Assembly: GCA_002395835.1 (NCBI GenBank)
Contig: DGVD01000002.1
Coordinates: 62,001 to 126,000, forward strand
Origin: Bacteroidales bacterium UBA4293
Lineage (GTDB): Bacteria > Bacteroidota > Bacteroidia > Bacteroidales > Bacteroidaceae
Direction of reading: 5' to 3'
Length of the DNA: 64,000 bases
Below, one piece after another: positions 43,258-52,387 of this stretch. The notes under the pieces are model-generated. The model was not told where the DNA came from. It saw only the letters and a program-made list of their open reading frames with translations, and searched no databases. The translations under genes and the position numbers were made by a program. The number at the start of each line of letters is the position of its first letter. Positions within the stretch are counted from its first letter, which is position 1.

Positions 43258-43503
43258 ATGTTATCAATGATTTTATTAGAAGCTATTTTAACTACTCAGT
43301 TTGGAGCTGCCTTAGGTGCAGGTTTGGTTGCTATCGGTGCTGCCTATGGAATTGGCAAGATTGGTTCCGCAGCTATGGATGCTATGGCTCGTCAACCAGA
43401 GGCTATCGGTAAGATTCAGACTCCAATGATTATTATCGCAGCCCTCATTGAAGGTGTCTGTCTGATTGGTGTCGTAGGTTGTCTGTTAGGAATTTTGATG
43501 TAA
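43258..43503 (+). CDS. atpE: ATP synthase Fo subunit c
   Basis: An 81-residue two-helix protein that forms the rotor ring. Helix 1 has GAALGAGLVAIGAAYGIGKIG, the polar loop is ARQPEAIGKIQ, and helix 2 has the carboxylate in AALIEGVCLIG. Sodium-binding rings usually have Gln in helix 1 and Ser or Thr after the Glu; neither is seen here, which favours proton coupling. It lies 34 bases after atpB and just before atpF. Confidence 0.95.
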   Translation: MLSMILLEAILTTQFGAALGAGLVAIGAAYGIGKIGSAAMDAMARQPEAIGKIQTPMIIIAALIEGVCLIGVVGCLLGILM

Positions 43504-43508
43504 TCATT

Positions 43509-44012
43509 ATGTTTCTGTTAACTCCCGACAGTGGACTGATATTCTGGATGCTTATAGCATTCGGTGTCGTTTTCTTTGTACTGGCTAAATACGGTTGGCC
43601 TGTCATTACCAAGATGATAGACAGTCGTAAGCAGTACATCGATGAATCTTTGGAGAATGCACGCAAGGCGAACGAAAGACTTGCCCAGCTCCAAGAAGAA
43701 ACGGCACAAATGTTGAAGCAAGCCCAGGAACAGCAGTCAAAGATATTGGCTGAGGCTGTTGAGATGCGCAATCAAATAGTTGAGAAAGCAAAGACCGAGG
43801 CCACAAATGAGGGGCAAAAGTTACTGCAGGAAGCCAAGCAGCAAATTGCTCAGGAAAAGGAATCTGCCATTCGCGATATTCGTCGTGAGGTAGGTGTCCT
43901 TTCCGTAGAGATAGCTGAAAAGGTTCTTCGTCAGAACTTACAGAACGATGATGATCAAATGGCTATGATAGACCGTATGTTGGATGAAATTATGGCTGAT
44001 AAAAATATCTAA
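43509..44012 (+). CDS. atpF: ATP synthase Fo subunit b
   Basis: The peripheral stalk subunit: 167 residues with one N-terminal membrane helix (about 9-30, GLIFWMLIAFGVVFFVLAKYG) and a long Ala/Gln/Glu-rich coiled coil to the end. I start it at the ATG at 43509, five bases after the atpE stop. An upstream in-frame TTG lies within atpE. No second b-type gene is present, so b is probably a homodimer. Confidence 0.95.
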   Translation: MFLLTPDSGLIFWMLIAFGVVFFVLAKYGWPVITKMIDSRKQYIDESLENARKANERLAQLQEETAQMLKQAQEQQSKILAEAVEMRNQIVEKAKTEATNEGQKLLQEAKQQIAQEKESAIRDIRREVGVLSVEIAEKVLRQNLQNDDDQMAMIDRMLDEIMADKNI

Positions 44013-44021
44013 GACGTTGAT

Positions 44022-44582
44022 ATGGATATTGGAATAATTGCCAGACGCTATGCAAAAGCACTTATAGCTTATGCTGTGGAGCAGAAAGCCGAAGATGTGG
44101 TTTACCAGGAAATCCTGATGTTTGTGAAGAACTATCAGGAGATAAAGCAGGTAGCTGAAGTGCTGGATAATCCTCTTCTAGCATCTGAGCAGAAGATAAA
44201 TATCATCTGTCAGGCTGCTTCCAATGAGGCTAGTCCGGTCTTTCGTAAGTTTGCAGCATTGGTCGTTAGTCATCATCGGGAAGCATTCCTACCATTTATT
44301 GCTCACTCTTTTATTGGGTTGTACCGGAAAATGAAGCACATCAGTATAGGGCAATTAATCACTGCTGTCCCTGTGGCTGATAAGGAGGCAGACCGACTGG
44401 AAAAATGGATAGAAGATTTGGCTGCCAACTCCACGGATGTGATTCTGGACAAAAAGGTGGATCCAAAAATCCTAGGTGGTTTTATCTTCGAAATAGATGA
44501 TTATAGATTAGATGCTTCTGTAGCCACCCAGTTTGAGAAGATAAAGAAGCAATTTATAGAAAAAAATAAAAGAATTGTCTGA
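44022..44582 (+). CDS. atpH: ATP synthase F1 delta subunit
   Basis: A 186-residue subunit linking F1 to the peripheral stalk. It starts IIARRYAKALIAYAVEQ (the family's N-terminal helix), has an all-helical domain to about residue 110 and a C-terminal part with DPKILGGFIFEIDDYRLDASV, the common family signature. It lies 9 bases after atpF and 2 before atpA. Confidence 0.95.
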   Translation: MDIGIIARRYAKALIAYAVEQKAEDVVYQEILMFVKNYQEIKQVAEVLDNPLLASEQKINIICQAASNEASPVFRKFAALVVSHHREAFLPFIAHSFIGLYRKMKHISIGQLITAVPVADKEADRLEKWIEDLAANSTDVILDKKVDPKILGGFIFEIDDYRLDASVATQFEKIKKQFIEKNKRIV

Positions 44583-44584
44583 GT

Positions 44585-46165
44585 ATGGATAATATAAAAG
44601 CAAGTGAAGTTTCTGAGGTATTGTTGGCACAATTACGTGATATAAATATACAATCTAAATTTGAGGAAATAGGTCGTGTATTGACTATCGGTGATGGTGT
44701 AGCCCGTATCTATGGTTTGAACAATGCCGAATCGAGCGAGTTGCTGGAATTTGAAAATGGTGTTATGGGCATCGTCATGAACCTGGAATCAGACAATGTA
44801 GGTGCTATTCTTCTGGGTAACAGTGAGAAGGTTACGGAGGGTATGGTAGTTAAACGTACCGGACGTATCGCTTCTATTCAAGTTTCCGACCAGATGTTTG
44901 GTCGTGTAATTAATCCATTGGGTGAACCTTTGGATGGTATGGGCCCTATAGGAGGGAAGAAATTTGAAATGCCTTTGGAACGTAAGGCTCCAGGTGTGGT
45001 TTTCCGTCAGCCAGTGAAGGAACCTTTACAGACAGGTTTGAAGGCGATAGATGCCATGATTCCTATCGGTCGTGGTCAGCGTGAGTTGATTATCGGTGAC
45101 CGTCAGACGGGTAAAACTGCTATTGCTATTGACACTATAATAAACCAAAAAGCCAACTATGAAGCTGGCAATCCGGTATATTGTATCTATGTAGCTGTGG
45201 GTCAGAAAGGTTCTACTGTAGCTAGTCTGGTTCAAACCTTAAGGGAGAAGGGGGCCATGCCATATACTTGTGTGGTAAGTGCTACGGCAGCCGACCCTGC
45301 TGCTCTTCAGTATTTTGCTCCTTTTGCGGGGGCAGCTATTGGTGAGTTGCTCCGAGATACCGGTCGTCATGCCTTAGTGGTGTATGATGATTTATCAAAG
45401 CAGGCTGTGGCATACCGTGAGGTTTCATTGATTCTTCGCAGGCCTTCAGGACGTGAGGCATATCCTGGTGATGTTTTCTATCTGCATAGTCGTCTTTTGG
45501 AACGTGCTGCCAGAATTATCAGTCAACAGGAGGTTGCGGAGCAGATGAACGACCTTCCTGAATGTCTTAAGGGCCATGTCAAAGGGGGTGGTTCCCTTAC
45601 TGCTTTGCCTATAATCGAGACACAGGCAGGTGACGTTTCAGCCTATATCCCTACCAACGTGATTTCCATTACCGATGGTCAGATATTCCTAGAGACAGAT
45701 TTGTTTAACCAAGGTTTCCGACCTGCCATTAATGTGGGTATTTCCGTATCTCGTGTAGGTGGTTCTGCTCAGATAAAGTCCATGAAGAAAGTGGCTGGTA
45801 CCTTGAAAATCGACCAGGCTCAATACCGTGAGCTGGAGTCATTCTCTAAGTTTTCTAGTGATATGGATGCTGTCACTACCATGGCTATAGACCGAGGTCG
45901 GAAGAACAATAAGTTGCTTGTTCAGCCTCAGTATTCTCCAATGCCAGTAGGTGAGCAGGTAGCTATTTTGTACTGTGGAACGAAGGGATTGATGAGCAAG
46001 ATTTCTGTGGATCAGGTTCCTGAATTCCAGGATAAATTTTTGCAGTTGCTTCGTGCAGGGCACCAAGAGGATGTTATTGCACCTTTGGCTGCAGGAAAAA
46101 TTGATGACAATATTATTAGCATCATCACAGATATAGCGAATAGTGTGTGTCTTGAACTTGCATAA
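44585..46165 (+). CDS. atpA: ATP synthase F1 alpha subunit
   Basis: The non-catalytic nucleotide-binding subunit, 526 residues. P-loop GDRQTGKTAIAIDTI near 172, VYVAVGQKGSTVASLV-like segment, SISDGQ-type region ISITDGQIFLETDLFNQG and the arginine finger in VGISVSRVGGSAQIKSM are visible. It follows atpH by 2 bases and precedes atpG by 9 bases. Confidence 0.97.
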   Translation: MDNIKASEVSEVLLAQLRDINIQSKFEEIGRVLTIGDGVARIYGLNNAESSELLEFENGVMGIVMNLESDNVGAILLGNSEKVTEGMVVKRTGRIASIQVSDQMFGRVINPLGEPLDGMGPIGGKKFEMPLERKAPGVVFRQPVKEPLQTGLKAIDAMIPIGRGQRELIIGDRQTGKTAIAIDTIINQKANYEAGNPVYCIYVAVGQKGSTVASLVQTLREKGAMPYTCVVSATAADPAALQYFAPFAGAAIGELLRDTGRHALVVYDDLSKQAVAYREVSLILRRPSGREAYPGDVFYLHSRLLERAARIISQQEVAEQMNDLPECLKGHVKGGGSLTALPIIETQAGDVSAYIPTNVISITDGQIFLETDLFNQGFRPAINVGISVSRVGGSAQIKSMKKVAGTLKIDQAQYRELESFSKFSSDMDAVTTMAIDRGRKNNKLLVQPQYSPMPVGEQVAILYCGTKGLMSKISVDQVPEFQDKFLQLLRAGHQEDVIAPLAAGKIDDNIISIITDIANSVCLELA

Positions 46166-46174
46166 AAGTAAAAT

Positions 46175-47041
46175 ATGGCTTCATTGAAGGAAATAAAAGG
46201 ACGTATCAGTTCGGTGGAAGGAACGTTGAAGATTACTTCTGCCATGAAGATGGTGGCCTCTGCTAAGCTTCATAAAGCTCAGGCTGCCATTGAGAACATG
46301 CTGCCCTATGATAATCAGTTGCATAAAATAATGATGGGACTGCTCAGTGGTGACATGAAAATATCCACTCCTTTGTGTTTCCCGCATGCTCAAGTTAAAA
46401 GAGTAGCTATCGTAGCTATTGCCTCAAACAGCAGTTTGTGTGGTGGTTACAACAATAATGCTATTCGTCATACTATAGATGCTATCAAGAAATACGACAA
46501 TCTGCCATCGGATGCAAAAGACGTGTATGTGATAGGTAGAAAACTAGATCAAGGCTTGAGTAAACTAGAAGGTTTTAATCTCATCAAGGATTATCTTCTT
46601 TTAGGTGATAAGCCTAAGTTCGATACGGCTAAAGAATTAGCCACTAGGTTAATGGATGATTATGTTAAGGGACGTATAGATAAGGTAGAACTGGTATATA
46701 TGCACTTTAAGTCTACTTCTACTCAAATTCCTACATGTGAAACCTATCTTCCACTTTCCGTTAAAGTAGATAATGAAGCTAGTGGGCATGCAGGTTATAT
46801 TATTGAACCTAGCCCAGAAGAACTACTGAACACCTTGATTCCTGATGCGTTGTGCATGAAGATTTATACAGTCATGCTTGATGCCCAGGCAGCAGAACAT
46901 GCAGCAAGGACAGTAGCTATGCAAACAGCAACAGATAATGGGCATGACCTATTAGATGAACTCCGTATTCTTTATAATAAGGGTCGTCAAAGTGCCATCA
47001 CATCTGAATTGTTGGATATTATTGGAGGATCTATGCAGTAA
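46175..47041 (+). CDS. atpG: ATP synthase F1 gamma subunit
   Basis: The central rotor shaft: 288 residues of normal length, beginning MASLKEIKGRISSVEGTLKITSAMKMVASAKL, in which the early helix contacts the alpha-beta head, and ending with the conserved C-terminal helix ATDNGHDLLDELRILYNKGRQSAITSELLDIIGG. It is the last gene of the ATP synthase cluster. No terminator is seen before lepA, but lepA has its own promoter. Confidence 0.96.
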   Translation: MASLKEIKGRISSVEGTLKITSAMKMVASAKLHKAQAAIENMLPYDNQLHKIMMGLLSGDMKISTPLCFPHAQVKRVAIVAIASNSSLCGGYNNNAIRHTIDAIKKYDNLPSDAKDVYVIGRKLDQGLSKLEGFNLIKDYLLLGDKPKFDTAKELATRLMDDYVKGRIDKVELVYMHFKSTSTQIPTCETYLPLSVKVDNEASGHAGYIIEPSPEELLNTLIPDALCMKIYTVMLDAQAAEHAARTVAMQTATDNGHDLLDELRILYNKGRQSAITSELLDIIGGSMQ

Positions 47042-47052
47042 CCATTGATATC

Positions 47053-47083
47053 TTTCAGTTATCCGTTTTTTTCATTATCTTTG
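47053..47083 (+). promoter_or_regulatory. Promoter of lepA
   Basis: TATCTTTG at 47076-47083 fits TAnnTTTG, 17 bases before the start codon. TTTC 20 bases upstream (47053-47056) is a near match to the -33 element. Confidence 0.55.
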
Positions 47084-47100
47084 CGCAAAAATTTGAAAAT

Positions 47101-48882
47101 ATGGACAAAATCAGAAATTTCTGCATTATAGCCCACATTGATCATGGCAAGAGTACATTGGCTGACCGACTCTTGGAATACACTCAGACAATTAAGATTA
47201 CTGAGGGCCAAATGCTTGATGATATGGATCTGGAAAAGGAGCGTGGTATAACCATTAAGAGCCATGCCATCCAGATGGAATACAACTATAAAGGTGAGAA
47301 GTATATCCTGAATTTGATTGACACTCCGGGACACGTGGATTTCTCTTATGAGGTTTCTCGTTCTATTGCTGCATGTGAAGGTGCATTGCTCGTTGTAGAT
47401 GCATCTCAGGGTGTTCAGGCACAGACGATCAGCAATTTGTACATGGCCTTAGAACATGATTTGGAAATCATTCCTGTCATGAATAAGTGCGATATGGATT
47501 CAGCCATGCCCGATGAAGTGGAAGATGAAATAGTGGATTTGTTGGGATGTGATCCAAGTGAAATAATTCGTGCAAGTGGTAAAACAGGTTTGGGAGTAGA
47601 GGAAATTCTTAATGCTGTCGTTGAGCGTATTCCACACCCTACAGGTAGCACTAGTGCACCTCTTCAAGCTTTGATATTCGATTCTGTATTCAACTCATTC
47701 CGAGGCATTATAGCTTATTTCAAGATAGAAAACGGTGTTCTTCGTTCCGGTGATAAAGTTAAGTTCTTTAATACCGGAAAAGAATATGTGGCAGATGAAA
47801 TCGGAGTTTTGAAAATGGATATGATTCCCCGAAAAGAACTTCGAACCGGTGACGTAGGTTATATAATTTCTGGAATTAAAACGAGTACTGAAGTAAAAGT
47901 CGGTGATACCATAACACACGTTGCTAATCCATGCTCGGAAGCGATAGATGGTTTTGAAGAGGTGAAGCCTATGGTGTTTGCTGGTGTTTATCCTATAGAG
48001 GCAGAAGACTATGAGAATCTTCGTTCTTCTTTGGAAAAACTGCAGTTGAATGATGCGTCCTTGACCTTCACTCCGGAATCTTCCGTTGCATTGGGCTTTG
48101 GTTTCCGGTGTGGCTTCCTTGGCTTGCTTCATATGGAGATAGTTCAGGAACGTTTGGATCGTGAGTTCAATATGGATGTGATTACTACTGTTCCTAATGT
48201 TTCCTATCAGATTTATGATAAGCAGAAACATGTCATTGAAGTTCACAACCCTAGTGGCATGCCCGATCCTACGCTCATAGACCATGTGGAGGAACCCTAT
48301 ATTCGTGCTTCCATTATAACTACAACTAATTTCATCGGCCCTATCATGACTCTTTGTCTGGGTAAACGTGGAGAATTAGTAAAGCAAGAATATATTTCAG
48401 GTAATCGTGTAGAGCTGTTTTATGATTTACCATTGGGAGAAATTGTCATTGACTTCTATGATAAGTTGAAGAGCATCTCCAAGGGATATGCCTCTTTCGA
48501 CTACCACATGGCTGGTTTCCGTCCATCTAAATTAGTTAAATTAGATATTTTGCTTAATGGAGAACCAGTTGATGCCTTGAGTACTTTGACCCATGTGGAT
48601 AATGCAGAATCTTTTGGCCGTAGAATGTGTGAGAAATTAAAGGAATTGATACCTCGTCATCAGTTTGATATAGCCATTCAGGCAGCAATAGGTGGTAAAA
48701 TCATAGCTCGTGAAACGGTGAAGCAGGTTCGCAAAGACGTAACAGCGAAATGTTACGGAGGTGATATTAGCCGTAAGCGTAAGTTGCTGGAGAAACAGAA
48801 AAAAGGAAAGAAACGCATGAAGCAGATTGGCAATGTAGAAGTTCCACAGAAAGCATTCCTTGCCGTCTTGAAATTAGATTAA
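47101..48882 (+). CDS. lepA: Translation elongation factor 4 (LepA)
   Basis: A 593-residue ribosomal GTPase with G1 AHIDHGKSTLADRLL, the switch sequence ERGITIKSHAIQM, G3 DTPGHVDF and G4 NKCDM. C-terminal features are AFRP-type domains and the lysine-rich LepA end (KRKLLEKQKKGKKRMKQIGNVEVPQ). LepA acts on stalled or assembling ribosomes. It is transcribed with the HAD phosphatase gene 20 bases downstream. Confidence 0.97.
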   Translation: MDKIRNFCIIAHIDHGKSTLADRLLEYTQTIKITEGQMLDDMDLEKERGITIKSHAIQMEYNYKGEKYILNLIDTPGHVDFSYEVSRSIAACEGALLVVDASQGVQAQTISNLYMALEHDLEIIPVMNKCDMDSAMPDEVEDEIVDLLGCDPSEIIRASGKTGLGVEEILNAVVERIPHPTGSTSAPLQALIFDSVFNSFRGIIAYFKIENGVLRSGDKVKFFNTGKEYVADEIGVLKMDMIPRKELRTGDVGYIISGIKTSTEVKVGDTITHVANPCSEAIDGFEEVKPMVFAGVYPIEAEDYENLRSSLEKLQLNDASLTFTPESSVALGFGFRCGFLGLLHMEIVQERLDREFNMDVITTVPNVSYQIYDKQKHVIEVHNPSGMPDPTLIDHVEEPYIRASIITTTNFIGPIMTLCLGKRGELVKQEYISGNRVELFYDLPLGEIVIDFYDKLKSISKGYASFDYHMAGFRPSKLVKLDILLNGEPVDALSTLTHVDNAESFGRRMCEKLKELIPRHQFDIAIQAAIGGKIIARETVKQVRKDVTAKCYGGDISRKRKLLEKQKKGKKRMKQIGNVEVPQKAFLAVLKLD

Positions 48883-48902
48883 TATAGAAAAACTGGCTAT
48901 AA

Positions 48903-49718
48903 ATGAACGATTATAGACTAATAGCTCTTGATTTGGATGGTACACTAACCAATGCAGAAAAAAAGATAACTCCTCGTACATTGAGTGCTCTTTTAGAAGC
49001 ACAGCGTCAAGGTAAACGTCTCATTCTTGCTTCAGGTCGTCCCCCATATGGTATCATTCCGTTGGCAGAAGAATTGGAATTAGAGAAATATGGAGGCTTT
49101 ATTCTTTCCTATAATGGGGGTAAGCTCATTAACTGGCAAACTAAAGAAACTATTTTTCAGCAGACTTTGCCTAATGAGTTACTTCCCATAATCTATAATT
49201 GTTCAAAATCGTCAGGCTTTCCTGTAATGACCTACATTGGGAAAGAGATATTTACCGAAGCTCCAGACGATAAATATGTAGCTCATGCATCTTTTATAAA
49301 TAAGATGACCATTCATGGCGTTTCAGATTTCTTGCATGAAATAGAACTTCCTTTGAATAAATGTCTGATAGTAGGTGAGCCTGATTCCCTTCATCAATTA
49401 GAGTTAAAGATGAAAGAGGAGTATGGACATCTTATGGGCATCTTTAGAAGCCAGCCTTTTTTTATAGAGGTTGTACCTCTACATATAGATAAAGCTAAAA
49501 CGTTAGATGTCCTGTTAAAAGACTTGGGTTTTACTAGAGATAATCTCATTGCTGTTGGTGATGGTTGGAATGATATTTCAATGATAGAATATGCAGGTCT
49601 TGGAGTTGCGATGTGTAATGCTCAAGATGAGGTGAAAGAAAAAGCAGACTACATCACTACTAACAGTAATGAGGATGATGGCGTAGCTGAAATTGTCGAG
49701 AAGTTTTTATTGAGTTAA
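48903..49718 (+). CDS. Cof-type HAD phosphatase
   Basis: A 271-residue HAD hydrolase of the Cof subfamily: nucleophile motif ALDLDGTLTNAEKKITPRT, LASGRPPYGI and the acidic motif VGDGWNDISMIEYAGLGVAM. It has the large cap insertion typical of subclass IIB (about 85-190). Such enzymes dephosphorylate small sugar or nucleotide phosphates; the substrate is unknown. It ends 3 bases from the stop of the convergent gene, with no visible terminator. Confidence 0.92.
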   Translation: MNDYRLIALDLDGTLTNAEKKITPRTLSALLEAQRQGKRLILASGRPPYGIIPLAEELELEKYGGFILSYNGGKLINWQTKETIFQQTLPNELLPIIYNCSKSSGFPVMTYIGKEIFTEAPDDKYVAHASFINKMTIHGVSDFLHEIELPLNKCLIVGEPDSLHQLELKMKEEYGHLMGIFRSQPFFIEVVPLHIDKAKTLDVLLKDLGFTRDNLIAVGDGWNDISMIEYAGLGVAMCNAQDEVKEKADYITTNSNEDDGVAEIVEKFLLS

Positions 49719-49721
49719 GAA

Positions 49722-50471
49722 TTAAAGTGTATCAAGGTAGTGTTGTATCCTGCTTGCTGGGATAACTACCTTTACAAAAGATTCAAAGGATTTTTCTGCA
49801 AAGGCAAAAGTAGTTACATCTAGCTCTCTATGCCAGTTGTACTGGAGATCATGTATATTGAAATGATGTGTCAGGAAGTTTGCCGTATCTTCTCTTATAT
49901 TTTGTGGTAACGTCGTCTTAGGGTCGGGTAAGAGAAGTTTTCGTATCAACTTTGATATGTTTTTTACATCTACATCATTCTTTATGGCATATAGCATAAA
50001 TTCGTAATATCCATATAACGAATCACTTTCTATCAGATAGTTCAATTGAACAATAGGGTTCTGGACCACCATTACTTGAAATATATCCTTAACGGAATGG
50101 TGATGGGAAATACCTTTAATCCATATTGAAATTAGATTTTGTCTATAGTATGCCTTGTTTGTGCTTAGGAATAAGCCTAATGGTTTAAGAATCTCTAAAT
50201 TGTTCCAAAACTCTTCTTCTTTCTTGTATGCAGGAGCTGCCAGAAGAAAACTTTTGTAATATAGATTCAGATCTAGCGGTATAAGTCTGGCATAGATTTG
50301 TAAACTGTCTTCACAGGATGTTTTTTTCCTGTTGCCTAACGTTTCTACCAGAATGAGTTTCAATCGTTTTTGGTCGGCAACAGAAAATTGCTTCATTAGC
50401 TCGTGAATACCTTCCACATCCTTATTTTCAATAAGGTTGTGAAGTAATGTCTTATGTTGAGTGGTCAACAT
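49722..50471 (-). CDS. Unrecognised helical protein, last gene of the AraC/plug/hydrolase operon
   Basis: A 249-residue protein without signal peptide or membrane helix, apparently all-helical with Leu, Tyr and His scattered in a way that suggests a helical-repeat or scaffold fold. Visible features are an N-terminal pair of helices (LLHNLIENKDVEGIHELMKQF), a HHHSVKD segment near 124 and the C-terminal LDVTTFAFAEKSFESF. I do not recognise a family. It follows the hydrolase gene by 4 bases, so it is co-transcribed with an AraC regulator, a TonB-plug protein and the hydrolase. Confidence 0.7.
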   Translation of the reverse strand: MLTTQHKTLLHNLIENKDVEGIHELMKQFSVADQKRLKLILVETLGNRKKTSCEDSLQIYARLIPLDLNLYYKSFLLAAPAYKKEEEFWNNLEILKPLGLFLSTNKAYYRQNLISIWIKGISHHHSVKDIFQVMVVQNPIVQLNYLIESDSLYGYYEFMLYAIKNDVDVKNISKLIRKLLLPDPKTTLPQNIREDTANFLTHHFNIHDLQYNWHRELDVTTFAFAEKSFESFVKVVIPASRIQHYLDTL

Positions 50472-50475
50472 TCTT

Positions 50476-51690
50476 TTATTTTTTTATTTTCTCGTATTCT
50501 AAACTTGCTAATATAAAAGCAGAAATAGCTCGTTTGTCATTGTCGTGCTTTTGGGCATCGGGACTGCACAAATAATATTCTATAGTACCGTCTTTGTCCA
50601 TGGATGAACTATTTCCTACGCCAATGTTCCCTGTAGCATCTTTCAATGTTAGCTTCCCGTCTTCTTCTAAGATGAAATTGGAAATCAATCCGTTGTATGC
50701 CTTTTCAGCTTGTGGCATATACTTTTCAGACTCTAGTAGCCCAGTTCTGATACCTTTTAACAGCCCATATGTGAGTAAGGATGATGCGGTACTTTCCAGG
50801 TAGTTGGAAAGACCACAATCTCCAGTTTTGGAAGAATCATAATTGATGAGTTGGAACCAACAGCCACTAGTGTCGTCTTGCCAAGATATTACACCTTTTG
50901 CTATTTGGTTTAAATACTCCTTCAGTTGGTCATACCCAGCCATATTTTTAGGCATGTCTTCCATGGTTTCAATTAAAGCTGCAAACAAATAACCTGTAGA
51001 GAGTCCGTTATAGACCTGTGACGCTCCAGCATAGACTCCTGTTTTCGTAGCCCAAAAGGAATTTATGTTTTGAGGATCTGCGCTCCAATAAGGATATGTT
51101 AATTGCATGATTTCATTGTGTGCTTGCTTTTGAAAGAGGAGGAATTGAACAGCGATATCTGACCATGCAGCTCGATTTTTGATATCGAATTTTACTAGCC
51201 ATTGTGCATAAAATGATGAACCGTCATATAGGTCTTGTAACCACATTTGATTAGGATAAGAATCATCATGTAGGAATCCGGTCTTACCTATATTCTTTTT
51301 TATTCTAGGATAGCTCATCACTAAATAAGAATGTAACCAGTCTGCACATTTCTTGTATTTGTTCTTGTTTTCTGAAGATTCATTTTGCCAGAATTTCAAT
51401 AAAGCTTTTCCTGGAAGTATTTGTTCCATTACTCCCTTTTGGAAATCCTTTATTTCTCCGGATTCTAACAATAATGAATCTATGTAAGTTTTTGCAACTT
51501 CATATAATGCCTTTTCTTCTGGATACTGCTCTGCTAAAGTAGCTATAGAATAAGCTAACATACCAGTCGATGAATCCCATCCACCAGATAAATCCTGAGC
51601 ATGTGATTCTGCCATTCTAACGGAAAATGGCTTTTGGCTGTAAGTGTTTAAGCAAAAGCAGAATAAGACAGAAAACAGAAACAATTTCAT
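50476..51690 (-). CDS. GH88/GH105-like glycoside hydrolase, secreted
   Basis: A 404-residue protein with a signal peptide (about 1-18) and an (alpha/alpha)6-barrel pattern of aromatic motifs. It has YPNQMWLQDLYDGSSFYAQ, ASQVYNGLSTGYLFAAL, DDTSGCWFQLIN, DCGLSNYLESTASSLLTYGL and a C-terminal GTIEYYLCSPDAQKHDND region. These resemble unsaturated uronyl hydrolases (GH88/GH105), which cleave the 4,5-unsaturated uronic acid left by pectin or glycosaminoglycan lyases. The Asp in the MWLQD motif fits the catalytic acid. Substrate is not resolved. It is 4 bases downstream of the plug gene. Confidence 0.78.
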   Translation of the reverse strand: MKLFLFSVLFCFCLNTYSQKPFSVRMAESHAQDLSGGWDSSTGMLAYSIATLAEQYPEEKALYEVAKTYIDSLLLESGEIKDFQKGVMEQILPGKALLKFWQNESSENKNKYKKCADWLHSYLVMSYPRIKKNIGKTGFLHDDSYPNQMWLQDLYDGSSFYAQWLVKFDIKNRAAWSDIAVQFLLFQKQAHNEIMQLTYPYWSADPQNINSFWATKTGVYAGASQVYNGLSTGYLFAALIETMEDMPKNMAGYDQLKEYLNQIAKGVISWQDDTSGCWFQLINYDSSKTGDCGLSNYLESTASSLLTYGLLKGIRTGLLESEKYMPQAEKAYNGLISNFILEEDGKLTLKDATGNIGVGNSSSMDKDGTIEYYLCSPDAQKHDNDKRAISAFILASLEYEKIKK

Positions 51691-51694
51691 CTAG

Positions 51695-52381
51695 TTATTT
51701 CTTTTTAGTATAAACTTTAATGACACCATTTGCTCCTTTTACTCCGTACATGTTGGCATCTTTTATTACCTCTATTCTATCCACATCTCCTAAATTCACA
51801 CCATCGAAATTATTTACTTCTACATCATCAAGTAGAAATAGTGGTGTGCTGCTGCTATAGATGGAATTGATGCCTCTGATATTGACCGAAGTTTCATCAC
51901 CGAAGCCTGAACCACCTGAAATGTTTAGTCCAGGAACTCTTCCTCGAAGCGCTTCCATAACGGTAGTATAGCCCTCTTTTTGAAGTTTGTCACCCGTCAG
52001 GAGGTTAACTGAATTTAAGAATTCACGCCTCTTTACATATCCATAGCCGTAGTCTATGAGTTCCTGGTCTTCTTTTGCAGATTCCACCAGTTGGTCTCCT
52101 AATCTGATACGTAAACTTTTTCTGTTCTGGATAGGAACAAAATAGATACGTTTTTTATAGAGAATCTTTAAGGTATCATCTGCAGCAACGTCAGTAAGAC
52201 CAAAACGACCTTTTTTGTCACTGTATGTATATAATTGTGGTGACTTCACATAAATTTTAGCTCTCTTAATGGGCTGTGCCAGTAAATCAGTAACTAATCC
52301 ATTGAATGGCTCGCCTTTTTCATCTTGAGCTGTTATGGATAAACTGAAGGCAAATAGTAAAATAAATAGTTTAGTTTTCAT
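51695..52381 (-). CDS. Barrel-less TonB-dependent receptor plug protein with N-terminal carboxypeptidase-like domain
   Basis: This 228-residue protein has a signal peptide (about 1-18), a carboxypeptidase-D-like regulatory beta domain (about 26-95, PFNGLVTDLLAQPIKRAKIYV) and a SusC-type plug domain (about 120-225). The plug shows TVMEALRGRVPGLNISGG, NIRGINSIYSSSTPLFLLDDV and VDRIEVIKDANMYGVKGANG, and ends at KVYTKKK exactly where a barrel would begin. A TonB-box-like region ELIDYGYGYVKRRE precedes the plug. No barrel follows and the stop is clean, so it is not obviously a truncation. It is 6 bases after the AraC gene. Confidence 0.88.
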   Translation of the reverse strand: MKTKLFILLFAFSLSITAQDEKGEPFNGLVTDLLAQPIKRAKIYVKSPQLYTYSDKKGRFGLTDVAADDTLKILYKKRIYFVPIQNRKSLRIRLGDQLVESAKEDQELIDYGYGYVKRREFLNSVNLLTGDKLQKEGYTTVMEALRGRVPGLNISGGSGFGDETSVNIRGINSIYSSSTPLFLLDDVEVNNFDGVNLGDVDRIEVIKDANMYGVKGANGVIKVYTKKK

Positions 52382-52387
52382 TTTTGT

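Noticed and set aside
43258..43503. Sodium-type ATP synthase c ring
   Set aside because: The helix-1 Gln and the Ser or Thr following the key Glu, needed for Na+ binding, are not seen.
47695..48285. A 196-codon minus-strand frame
   Set aside because: It is antisense to lepA and shows no domain.
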